Of a DNA stretch of 64,000 nt, positions 21,886 through 32,207 are shown one piece after another. Origin of the DNA: Anisus vortex (lineage: Eukaryota > Mollusca > Gastropoda > Planorbidae). Both the position numbers and the translations under genes were made by a program. Below the pieces are notes generated by a model that saw only the letters and a program-made list of their open reading frames with translations, was not told where the DNA came from and ran no database searches. The DNA lies in NCBI GenBank assembly GCA_949126835.1, contig OX421494.1, positions 17,717,538 to 17,781,537 of the forward strand. Reading direction: 5' to 3'. The first letter of the stretch is position 1. Each line of letters starts with the position of its first letter.

Positions 21886-23929
21886 GTAACAGGGTGGGGG
21901 GTTGGGAGGGCGGTTATATTTTTTATTCATGGTTACTACTAATTAAAGAGGGTTGTGGGTAAAGGACAGCAATCATCTACTAAATACATCTAAACTAGGG
22001 CACGAGGAGACTTTGGGCTTCCGTGACACTTCCGTTGGGACAGAAGGATTATTACAATCTAAACAGACCAACAACACTGAACACTAAACATAAAACACTA
22101 AAATCATATTCAAATTACAAATTACTGTTTATTCATGGAAATTCACTTGTCCCATTAAAGGGAACATAAAAATCATAAAAAAAACAAATTAAACCCCAAC
22201 AATAAACCTATACTATCTAACTCTAAACATACTGTAAACCCTCACAAATAATAACCAAACTTTAACTCCCTACTAAAAAAAACAAACTTCAACTCCCCAC
22301 TAAAAACCAACATAGGCCGACATTACGACCTACAATATAATAGAATAGAAATAGAGAAATAAAAATAAACATTAGAACATGGTCATCTATATACATAAGC
22401 ATAATATATATATACTATATACAGTAAATAAAAACTACATAGCATAGTCCCAACTATAACCAGTTCAAACATGAACCTATAACTCCTTGTACATCTTATA
22501 ACATAATATGAACTATGACATAAGAATCAACCCAGCTCTAGTCAATGAAGACTAGAACAAGACAACACCGCTCTATACTCTATACCACAGAGTTAGGCCA
22601 CTCACTGGTTAATACAAACCAGTTAAAACCAAGCATGAAATAAAAACATCTACCATAACTTATTCCCATGCCGGCCATTAAAGGCTACATTACATTAAAA
22701 TAATAATATACATGAACTAAAAAGAAATATACATTTAAAAAGAAGAAGCCAACATGGCGGCTAATGTTCCTTCCCAAACCTCCAACTTAATCCATTCCCA
22801 TCAATGCACTTGTCATAGACAAGTGGACAATATGCATAAAATAACAAAATTAAACATAGCATAAAATAAAATAAAAATTCTAAAAAGTAATTAAATCTCA
22901 ACTCACGTCATATCCGAACAAGCCACACACAACTACGCCATATACTGACCACTGGTCATCCACAAAATGGGCCATTTCAGACGGAAGTGATTGATTAATT
23001 GCTCTATTTATAGCCCCTGATTGGACGTCTCTGATGACAACTTTAACTCTCGTTCTAACTAATTTCAAAAATGACTATTTCCTGTTGACTAAAGTGCTAA
23101 TCCTTATTCTAAATCTCTAATTGCTAAATATCTACAAATTTACCTTATGTACAACCCTATATTAAATTAAACTACAATAAAAATTCTACCTATTACTTTA
23201 ATTAAACTACACTAACGAAAACCCAATTTAAAATAATCAGAAAAAGAATTCCGAAAAATGACGCAAGGCCTAGCCGCTTAACCTCGTTTCAGGGCTTTTA
23301 CAAAATACAAAACAATATTTACATACATCATTTTTATACCAAACAGTCCCCCAAGTCTATATCTATATTACAAATAATAAAATACATTTACATTAAAAGT
23401 CAATTACTTACATTCTCACAAATCATAACACGCTTAGAGCACAGAAACACATTCAAAACAGACCACTCATACAGCACAAAGCAATTAATCACACTTTTAA
23501 TTTAAGTCACTGACCTACATTCATCTCCTAACTTTCTTTTTGCGACCCTGCAAAACAAACTATCATACAAAAAATACCCCTCTGGCCCTAGATCAATACA
23601 AAAAGTTACCCATTGGGACATACATAAAAAGCATGCAGCCTAAAGATAGGTGGAAAATGTGAAAGTCTCACTGGGACAAAAAATGCTGTACCTATTCTTA
23701 AAACATCTGACATCAAAGTCACACTGAGATATACGTAGTGTCCAAGTACACCAAAAAGGAAAAATCTACGCACACTATACAAAAGGGTCAACATGTCATA
23801 AAATGGGTAATAAAGGTATACAAAAAGTAAATTTATCATTTTCATAAAAACATAACAAAAGGAAAGAAAATGGTTAAAAATAAAAAGTAAACATAAGTGT
23901 AATGAGAAAAGAGCAGAGTCCTCTCCTGG

Positions 23930-24555
23930 TACAGCTTGACGTCTTGTTTGGCACACTAATTTCACATTAGCTATAGGGTCCACCGAAACCGTTTCTTTAA
24001 CCACTTTCAAGCAATGTAACGGTGCCGCCTGAACCATTCCTTTATTTACTACCGGTCCTGTTGGCACAACTACTTTAAACATGACTGACTGGGGTCTAAC
24101 AGTTTGGGTATCCCCAACTTCTGGTAGTACACTGGCAGTTTGGTTGGTAAATAGGCTCTCCGTCACTGTGCTGACCATGGAGCCTGTGTCAATCGTGGCC
24201 TCACAACATAGCCCATTAAGGCTGACATTTGCGGCAGGGCGGGTGCCTATTATCTGGCTCAACAGAGTGGAATCCTCATCTTTGCGATGAATCGCGCCAT
24301 TCGCTCCGACAGTTGACTGCCTCCCTTTCAGGCACTCTCCAGCAAGGTGGTCGGGGCTGCCACAGTTATCACAGTATCCAGCATGATAACCGTAGTGGTC
24401 TGGTTCACCTGAACGCTGTGGGTATGGATGAGAATCAGGGCTTTGTTGTGAAAGCTGCAGATACTCTATTGTTGATAACTCACCCACCTGTTTGGCCAGT
24501 GCCAACACCAATTTTTCCAACTCTGGGCCCGGCTGTTTTGGCTCAACAGTCGTAG
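23930..24555 (-). pseudogene. Gypsy-like gag C-terminus and protease segment
   Basis: It carries a retroviral-type zinc knuckle (CDNCGSPDHLAGEC) and, downstream, an aspartic-protease-like motif (CCEATIDTGSMVS). The reading frame stays open to 23606 but turns into Phe/Leu/Tyr-rich sequence without domain character after about 23930. The upstream end of the long frame (beyond 24555) is hAT sequence read by chance. No polymerase follows, so it is not an active element. Confidence 0.8.
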
Positions 24556-25085
24556 CTACAGAGCAGGGCCCTCGAGAGAAAAAAAAGATGCCGGTACGAG
24601 TTCTTTGGTGCCCCCCCCCCCGGCCAAACACCTTTTTTTTTCTAACACTAGTCATATCTATATGATTTATTTGTATTACATACGTTTGAAAAATCAGGAT
24701 TCTTATCAAAAGGTCTGTGGATCATTTTGTGAAACTGTCATAAGTGTAACCATTTACCATTTGAGTGTAACCATTTCAATCATAGCCATACAGGTCTATT
24801 ACAAAAATACATTAATCAAATATTCTTAGTTAAATTGTTGTAGATCTAATTGGTCCTCCGCTTCAGTATTGATCAGAATTGATATAATTATTTACAAACA
24901 TATACCCAAATCATTCATCTTTTGAATGCTTACTGTTTGGTGAAAAGAAATAGTCAACAGAAAATACATCAAAAGGCCTACATGAATGATAAGAAAGAGA
25001 AGAAAAAGACTAGTTTTATTAAAACAGGGCTAACTTAAATTGCGTGCCTTTTTCTTGGCAAAACTACGAATTATTGTGTCAAAGT

Positions 25086-26165
25086 TTAATGTCTTGCAAT
25101 GCCAGACTCAATACTGAGCCTAGCCAAGTTGTGCAGGCGATCCTGACTCATGGTGGACCTAAGGCAATTTTTGATGAGCTTAAGTTTACTGAAGCTCCTC
25201 TCTGCTAATGCTACTGGACTAGTGTTGTAAGAAACATCCTCGAACTGACACTTAAGTTATGAAAAATATTTTCTAATTTGGAATTTGCCAAAACATTTAA
25301 CATTTCCAATGCACCCAACTGTTCTTTACCAACATTTGCATTGTGAACCATTGTTAGGTGAATTATTTCCCGAAGAAAGTCTTCACAACTTATGATATTA
25401 TAATAAGCTTACTTTTCTGCTAACTTAGTAGCTTTATACTTCAAGTCTTCTTCTGACATCTTTTGGCAGTTCCAAAGAAAGCTGAATGTGTTAGAAATAT
25501 CTTTGACTGAATTGAACCGAACTGTAAACTGTAAGTTCTCCAATACCACTATGTTATTATCCAATACAACATAAAATAGTGTGTTTTCGAAAGTGGGCTT
25601 CCTCATGGCATTCTTTTGTTTCGTTCATCTCAGTCACATTTTCATCAGGTGTATATATCCTCGTCATGGAATCTTGTTTTTTTTACTGGCAGTTGTATTG
25701 CTGTTCCTAAACTATTGTACTTCTATCTGCAGGTGGGATTTAACAAGCTTAGCTTCATTCCACATTGCTTTCCAACTGTTTCGCAAAGCCCCTAGTTGTG
25801 CATATTATAAGCTTTCTATGTTTGCAACTTCCATATCTATAGTCGCATCACAAGCTTAAATGACTTTGTTGCAGAAGCCAAAAGAGATTAGTATACTGTG
25901 CCAAACGATTGACATTATAATGCAAGTAAAAGAACCTACATAACATATACATTTCATGAATTTCGTTTCTGGTTTTCGGAGTAAGATTCAGCTTTAACAG
26001 GTCTTCCATAGCCAACTCAACCCCTGGTCGATGAGCTACAAATTGTTTTACATTTTCAATTCCATCTGACCATATTGTGCTAGAAATGCCATGAAGCTTT
26101 GACAGTATTTTCCATCTCTTGAGGCTGCAACTGAATAATGTGTATTTACATTTGTTTAAAATTAT
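25086..26165 (-). pseudogene. hAT transposase remnant (ZMYM1/TTF-type-like)
   Basis: Broken minus-strand frames give segments typical of hAT transposases: near 26100 'LFSCSLKRWKILSKLHG', near 26020 'FVAHRPGVELAMEDLL', at 25409-25540 'TVRFNSVKDISNTFSF', at 25290-25380 'FLREIIHLTMVHNANVG', and at 25086-25220 the C-terminal dimerisation part 'AERSFSKLKLIKNCLRS' then 'MSQDRLHNLARLSIES'. Frameshifts and stops separate them. The N-terminal portion is missing or displaced by the L2 insertion. Non-functional. Confidence 0.85.
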
Positions 26166-26384
26166 GATTACTTCAAACTCCCCTCGTGGCTACCGCACAG
26201 GAGATCATTAATTAAAGTGTAAAAGAATCGACTAACTAGCTTTGACTGCCGTACTAGTATGCAGCGACATAGAGTATGTAGGCCTAGTCTACTAAGCTAA
26301 CAGGGAGAACTGTAAGCCTTTAAGGCTCATAGGTCTATATCTGTAATCGTCCTGGAGAAAAATAATAAAAAAGATATAAGAAGA

Positions 26385-27345
26385 TAAGATAAGAATGGGC
26401 ATTTCCTATAGTGCTTCTATCCATGCTATTAAATTAGCATCTTTATTGCGCTCTGGGTTTGATTTGCAGTGGCAGATGTATTAGCCAAAGAGAAAGGTCT
26501 TCAAATTCTTTTTAAAAGATTCTCTTTGTCCCAGATTCTCTCAGTGTCTGAGACAGTGCCGTTGCAAGGGATTTGTGGGCCCGGGGGGCTTGGCCTCTTT
26601 AGGGGCCCCTGCATTTTGACATTCGACATTATGACATAAGAAAAAAACAATTTGGACACTCCTTTGGGGCCCCCCTCAAGTAGGGGCCCGGGCGGATTTA
26701 TTAATTTGGACCCCCCCCTCCCCCTCCCTTAGCTACGCCACCGGTCTGAGGTAAATTGTTCCATATAGAAGACACAACTGATTCAAATGAGCGCACTTCC
26801 AGGTACTTGGACATAATTTTGTGCGCTATTCGCTTTATCACCGGGAGCCAGTGGAGATCCCTCAGTGTCGGGGAGATATGATCTTGCCTCCTCACCCCCG
26901 AAACAATGCGCGCCGCGGTGTTCTGCACTCTCTGTAATCTCTGCAGTTGGTTCTGGGGCTAACCCCACATGCAACTATTGCTGTGATCCAACCTTGACTG
27001 GATAAGAGTGACTGCTACGGCGTTGGCCGTCCTTCAATTGAGTTGAGGTCGCAGCTGACCCAGGGTGCGTAGATGAGACGAACAAGCTTTAACACAGCAC
27101 TGTTATGTGGAATCATTGATATTTTATTATCAATAAAAAGGCCAAGGTCTCTAACCGTGTTGGACAACGTTATCTCGGAAGCCCCAACCTTGATTGTAGT
27201 AATAGCTATTTTCCGAAGACTGACATCAGAACCACAGATAATTGCCTTTGTCTTGTCATCATTTAATTTAAGTTGTTAGCAGCCATTCATGCCTTAGCTA
27301 TTTGACAGCACTCCTCCACATTACCAACAACAGCAGCGCAGGCAG
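26385..27345 (-). mobile_element. L2-like LINE, polymerase C-terminus and 3' tail
   Basis: The minus strand gives KLNDDKTKAIICGS, TVRDLGLFIDNKISM, VTLIQSRLDHSNS, QRVQNTAARIVSGVRRQDH, LRDLHWLPVIKRI and SIWNNLPQT, characteristic of the L2/CR1 polymerase thumb region, with several frameshifts. The 3' tail at 26385-26470 contains the shared 'tatagtgcttctatccatgc' sequence. It is split by the MITE at 26554-26743 and sits within the hAT element. Confidence 0.88.
26554..26743. mobile_element. hAT-like MITE inside the L2 fragment
   Basis: The ends are CAGTGCCGTTGCAAGGGA and TCCCTTAGCTACGCCACCG, an imperfect inverted pair. Flanks are gtctgaga and gtctgagg, an 8-bp target duplication with one change. 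The surrounding L2 reading frame resumes once the insert is removed. Confidence 0.85.
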
Positions 27346-27675
27346 ACGAATCAGGACGAAAACTAAGATCCTAAATGCTATCGGAAATAATTGGGCCCTA
27401 TATTACAACTTAAGGATTTCATTGCATATTTAACAAAATGTTCAAGTACACATTCAAATAATATCAAAATTAAGGGCCCCCAGCGCCACGTGAGATTGTA
27501 GAAGGTTTTGGGACATCTCCTCTTAGCTTAATAGCAATAATTAAAAAATACTTGCGTAATTGCCAATTTCATTTAAAATTTTAATATTCATGGGCTTCAT
27601 GGGCCCACCTAAACTTTCGTGGGCCCCGGTACGGCGTACCGGCTGTACCCCCCTCTCGTGGGGCCTGCTACAGAG

Positions 27676-28079
27676 TGCATCAAGTGGACGTCACATTCGT
27701 CCTCGGACCAGCGTATAGCCGTATCCCGCAGGTCTAGGAAGGAGGTCCTAGGGTATTTATGGATCTCCTCTCGCAGGTACTTCCTCAAGAGGGGGTCCAG
27801 CAAGTTTTCTGCAAAGTGGTCCCTCAAGATTACGGCATCTGTGAGGGCCACTGAGAGACAGGTTTGTCACGCTAACAGGGCATCAAATGCAGCCTGCAAG
27901 CGGTGAGAGTAAGCTCTCACAGTCTCTGAGACATGTTGATGGACTGTGAGAAACAGGCCCATTAATTTGGGGATACTACGTTTCTCCCCGTAGACGGACT
28001 GTAACACCCTGATCAGCTCTTCAGGGTTGGACCTCACCTCCGGTGGGTGGCACCTACACTCTGCCCTCACTGAGTTCAT
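27676..28079 (-). pseudogene. Gypsy-like gag, N-terminal part (disabled)
   Basis: The minus strand encodes a capsid-like segment: EELIRVLQSVYGEKRS, then VRAYSHRLQAAFDAL, and later LRDHFAENLLDPLLRKYLR. These resemble Ty3/gypsy-type capsids. An in-frame TGA at 27867-27869 interrupts it. The apparent ATG falls within the 36-bp flanking repeat, so the real start is missing. The frame continues across the hAT insertion (24564-27667) into the segment at 24200-24555. Confidence 0.75.
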
Positions 28080-28103
28080 AGTTTAGAACATCATAAAATG
28101 TGA

Positions 28104-28110
<7 letters not shown>
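28075..28110. repeat. 36-bp direct repeat, right copy
   Basis: Exact copy of 21850-21885. It is followed at once by the (AT)n tract. Confidence 0.9.

Positions 28111-28177
<67 letters not shown>
28110..28177. repeat. (TA)n microsatellite, about 34 units
   Basis: Uninterrupted alternation of T and A. It marks the right edge of the retroelement fragment. Confidence 0.97.
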
Positions 28178-28179
<2 letters not shown>

Positions 28180-28459
28180 TCTACATATAGATCTGACATT
28201 TAATAGAAAATATCTCAAAAGTCAATGTAAGTGTAATTTAAAAATATGTTGATTCTATATAACTGTCATTAGAAATGTTAACTTATGTAGGCCTAACTCT
28301 CACCTTTTCCCTCCTCTAACACACGAAAACAGTAAGTGGTTTTGGAAATATCAGGAAGAATGAGGGCATATGTACCGGTGGTTGTGCTAATAGTGTTGTA
28401 TAGTTGTATTGTTTGTGCCTTAAGTCGATGTTCGATTATTTGTAAGCTCATACGCACAG

Positions 28460-28540
28460 ATGTAGATGACAAAGTGGTATAGTCTTTTGGGTTGCCAGTC
28501 CTAAGGTGTCTGGTTCGAATCCAAGTCTATGCAGCCCCAA
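28460..28540 (+). mobile_element. tRNA-like SINE head
   Basis: 'aagtggtatagtcttttggg' and 'tggttcgaatcc' resemble the pol III boxes A and B at tRNA spacing. The rest does not fold as a complete tRNA, so it is more likely the head of a short SINE. Confidence 0.5.
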
Positions 28541-29005
28541 TGTGTACTTAATTTTAGTTACCAAACAATATTTTCCCTTTTAAGCACTATCCCCCCCCCC
28601 CCATCAATACCTCTCCCTACGCTGCACTATTTACACCCCCTCCCAACTTTCATCTATAAAAATAAAAAAAAACTAATCCGGCCTGATATAATGATGTCTA
28701 CATTACCGTGTGTTTATGGAAAGCCTGTACATTACGTTTTTTTTTTTTATTGCAATCGATCTTTACTTGATATCCTGTTTGTTTTTACACTCTTAACCCC
28801 ATGGCTAGACCTACCCCCCAACCCTACAATGTGAACATTGTGAAAGCAATATGTATTACACTGATCATAGATATGCACCGGGGCTATCTAATTACTAGGA
28901 TACTGCTTATATTCATCTACTGCCAAACAATGTTTCTTCTAATCCGAGTTATAAAAACATGAATATAGAGCTCAATTTCTATTCAATGAATTCTCTACAT
29001 TTTAT

Positions 29006-30199
29006 ACAAATATTCATTAACTTCACATTTGTTACTTTTAGGTAGCCAGCAATATATTCATTAACTTCACATTTGTTACTTTTAGGTAGCCAGCAATATA
29101 TTCATAAACTACACATTTATTACTTTTAGGTAGCCAGCAATATATTCATTTACTTCACATTTGTTACTTTTAGGTAGCCAGCAATATATTCATTAACTTC
29201 ACTTTTGTTACTTTTGGGTAACCAGCAATATATTCATTAACTTCACATTTGTTACTTTTAGGTAGCCAGCAATATATTCATTAACTTCACTTTTGTTACT
29301 TTTAGGTAGCCAGCAATATATTCATTAACTTCACTTTGGTTACTTTTAGGTAGCCAGTAATATATTCATTAACTTCAAATTTGTTACTTTTAGGTAGCCA
29401 GCAATATATTCATTAACTTCACATTTGTTACTTTTAGGTAGCCAGCCATATATTCATTAACTTCAAATTTGTTACTTTTAGGTAGCCAGCAATATATTCA
29501 TTAACTTCACATTTGTTACTTTTAGGTAGCCAGCAATATATTCATTAACTTCACTTTTGTTACTTTTGGGTAGCCAGCAATATATTCATTAACTTCACAT
29601 TTGTTACTTTTAGGTAGCCAGCAATATATTCATTAACTTCACTTTTGTTACTTTTAGGTAGCCAGCAATATATTTATTAACTTCACTTTTGTTACTTTTA
29701 GGTAGCCAGCAATATATTTATTAACTTCACATTTGTTACTTTTAGGTAGCCAGCAATATATTCATTAACTTCACTTTTGTTAATTTTAGGTAGGCATCAA
29801 TATATTCATTAACTTCACATTTGTTACTTTTAGGTAGCCAGCAATATATTCATTAACTTCACTTTTGTTACTTTTAGGTAGCCAGCAATATATTCATTAA
29901 CTTTACTTTTGTTACTTTTAGGTAGCCAGCCATATATTCATTAACTTCAAATTTGTTACTTTTAGGTAGCCAGCAATATATTCATTAACTTTACTTTTGT
30001 TACTTTTAGGTAGCCAGCCATATATTCATTAACTTCACATTGGTTACTTTTAGTTAGCCAGCAATATATTCATTAACTTCACTTTGGTTACTTTTGGGTA
30101 GCCAGCAATATATTCATTAACTTCAAATTTGTTACTTTTTTGTAGCCAGCAATATATTCATTAACTTCACTTTTGTTACTTTTAGTTTTAGGTAGCCAG
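29006..30199. repeat. 44-bp tandem array, 27 copies
   Basis: Unit 'caatatattcattaacttca' plus 'catttgttacttttaggtagccag'. There are 27 units with many point differences; the last carries a 6-bp insertion. Higher-order patterns are visible (acat/actt/aaat variants, ccatat versus caatat). Each unit contains TTACTTTTAG|G, a splice-acceptor-like string on the plus strand. Confidence 0.95.
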
Positions 30200-30204
30200 C
30201 AATA

Positions 30205-30330
30205 TATTTGCAAAGCTAACTAACCCACTTCCTGTCATCCTATCAAGCTGTAAAGGCACATAACCTAGACTCGAGGATGAGGACAAACACATTCATCAAA
30301 TTATTCAGCCCCACACCCATGCCGAATAAG
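30205..30330. mobile_element. Possible ACTCCCTTT-family MITE fragment
   Basis: 'ccacttcctgtcatcctatc' and 'aacacattcatcaaattattcag' align with the internal part of the element at 2840-3656. Strongly diverged. Confidence 0.4.
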
Positions 30331-30339
30331 TCAATTTTT

Positions 30340-32155
30340 ATTGTTTTTAAGGGGAAATAGCAACAACAAAAAATAGTTTTGCAAATGATTCAAAAGTTTA
30401 GACCAGAAAACAAAAAGGCAAAAACATAACACTAGTTATTAGGATTTATTTTAATAGTTAATACCATGATTGAAACAGCCAACTACCATTTTTATTAATG
30501 TTATGTTTTAGATGTAGATTTGTTACTATTGTTGGTTAATTAAACTTTGTCCTATTTCTAGTATTTTTGAGTTACGCTACTTCAAATTTCTATCATGATA
30601 TCAAACCACTAAACTTGACAAAGCCACTAATATTTATAAATACTGACCATTTTGTAAAAGACCTAAAAAGGAAACAAATAATCAGGAATTGTGCAGCTAT
30701 GGGACAAGTGGTTTCAGAAATGAAACTTTACATAATCAAAATGACCTAAAATTGCTAAAACATTACACCCTAAATCATTTTTTCAACTCTTTTTTTGTAA
30801 AAAAGGAAGGAACATAAAAATATATTGTTACATAAATAATTTCTTTTTATTGTTACAAGTCTAAAACAGAAATATTTGATTCAATAATTGCTTTTGGTAT
30901 TATGTTGGCATACATCTCTTCAATGCAATGATTTTAGTCAGCAGGGTTTGAAAACTGAGTTGTTTAACAATTTGTTTACAGATGATTGGTTAATAGCATA
31001 ACTTGTACAGTAATATATAATGATCTCAAGATGTAACAACTATTTATCTTTTCCCTCTTTACATTAATATTTCCATGCACATAAACATATATAAATGTTT
31101 GCATAATATCAAGGATGACATTAAAATTTTAAAATGTTTAGAAAACAATACATTAAAAAACATTCAGTAAGCTTAACTCTAAAAAGTTAACAATTTAATA
31201 AGTGCTACATTCGTAAACAATGAACTTGATATAATGTCCACTCAGCTATTAAACAATATTTGTGTTAAGTTCCAATAACTCAGTAGAATCTCTCTATGTA
31301 AACTCTCTATTGTTGAATTAAGAATTATTTCAGACCAAGAAATTGTTGAAACCAAAAACTAAATTTAAAACAGAGATGAAGTAATAATAAAGTCTAATAC
31401 ATTTTGAATAAATGTAAAGTTACTGCACAGGGCAACAAAGTGAATGAGAAAAATAAAAAATGTAGATGAAATCACAGGAATGTTTAAAGAGAATAATATA
31501 CAGGCACTGGAGGTTTACCACACACACAAGTCACACAAGTATAGAGCATAAAAACATTCTTAATAACAACAATCATTACTGGATTTGATTTACAGAGGTG
31601 AAAAAATCATTCAAGTATTTACAATCAAGTATTCTAAATGTGCAAGCCATACCCAGGTATCACAAACATTCATCAGAGCTTTTGTAAGTGCATAATTAAT
31701 TTAAAGGTAGTACATAAACAGTGAGAAGACTTTTGTTTTTTCTGGCTGTCTTGTGCAAAAGCCTTGAAGGGGTTATTGCTCTTTGCCAAGTTCATTTTTT
31801 CATTGAATCATATCTGTTCAAACAAAAGTTTTTTTAAGATCCAGTGCAGTATATTAGATATCTCGTTATTTACAACAAGTATAATTTATGTAAGTAATTA
31901 GAATATGTATCTGATTATTGGCTTTAAAGCTTAAATACAATAATGCCTTTACATTTAACACAAGTACAACTCATAAGTAATCATTTAATCATCAACCTAG
32001 AGCTTCTCTAAATGTTTAAAACTGATTTCAAATATGTGAAATCAATTAGTTGGTATTAATATATTTTAATAATGTGTTCTTTTAGTTGAATGATTCTTGT
32101 CTCATGATTTTGAAATATAGAATATTGCCTATTTTCAGATAAAACAATCAAATAA
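30340..32155 (-). other. Possible 3' end region of the cadherin gene
   Basis: AT-rich sequence without transposon signatures downstream of the last recognisable cadherin exon. AATAAA on the minus strand at 30846-30851 could be a polyadenylation signal. A candidate acceptor at 31814 would add only YMIQ and a stop. No longer cytoplasmic exon is recognised. Confidence 0.3.
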
Positions 32156-32175
32156 TTAAATTACAAGATACTTAC

Positions 32176-32207
32176 AGGTCTTTTTGGTTGTCATGTAACT
32201 CTTGTAT
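32176..32207 (-). CDS. Cadherin exon aj (start of cytoplasmic tail)
   Basis: A 32-bp microexon between an acceptor (CATCAATTTCAG) and a strong GTAAGT donor. It encodes YKSYMTTKKT and ends in phase 1. If the donor is not used, the frame adds CKYLVI and stops at 32156-32158. Confidence 0.8.

Larger units (their letters stand above)
24564..27667 (-). mobile_element. hAT transposon inserted into gag (8-bp TSD)
   Basis: The left end is CAGGGCCCTCGAGAG (24564) and the right end CTCTCGTGGGGCCTG (27667), imperfect inverted repeats that both continue to a GCCGGTACG block. The sequence ctacagag occurs directly outside both ends (24556-24563 and 27668-27675), an exact 8-bp target duplication. Removing the insert and one duplication restores an open gag frame, which independently confirms the boundaries. 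Inside are a decayed transposase (25086-26165) and an L2 fragment. Confidence 0.93.
21886..28074 (-). mobile_element. Ty3/gypsy-like retroelement fragment with nested insertions
   Basis: On the minus strand it carries gag (28079 to 27676, then 24555 to about 24200) with a CCHC knuckle and a retropepsin-like motif, and an AT-rich region with strongly skewed bases (few G on the plus strand) from about 23900 to 21886. The polymerase, RNase H and integrase genes are absent. The right end is cut at the 36-bp direct repeat, and no 5' LTR is seen. 'tgtaacaggg' at the left border could be the end of a 3' LTR. Confidence 0.7.

Noticed and set aside
23606..23930. C-terminal 110 codons of the long minus-strand frame that includes the protease motif
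   Set aside because: The sequence becomes Phe/Leu/Tyr-rich without any domain pattern and matches the skewed base composition of the non-coding 3' region; open by chance.
28460..28540. A second functional tRNA gene
   Set aside because: Box B is good, but no acceptor-stem pairing or anticodon arm could be built; called a SINE head.
29006..30199. CRISPR-like array
   Set aside because: The units are contiguous without unique spacers and the genome is eukaryotic.
31650..31813. Frame NLAKSNNPFKAFAQDSQKKQKSS as a cytoplasmic exon of the cadherin
   Set aside because: The only nearby acceptor gives a different phase and stops after four residues.
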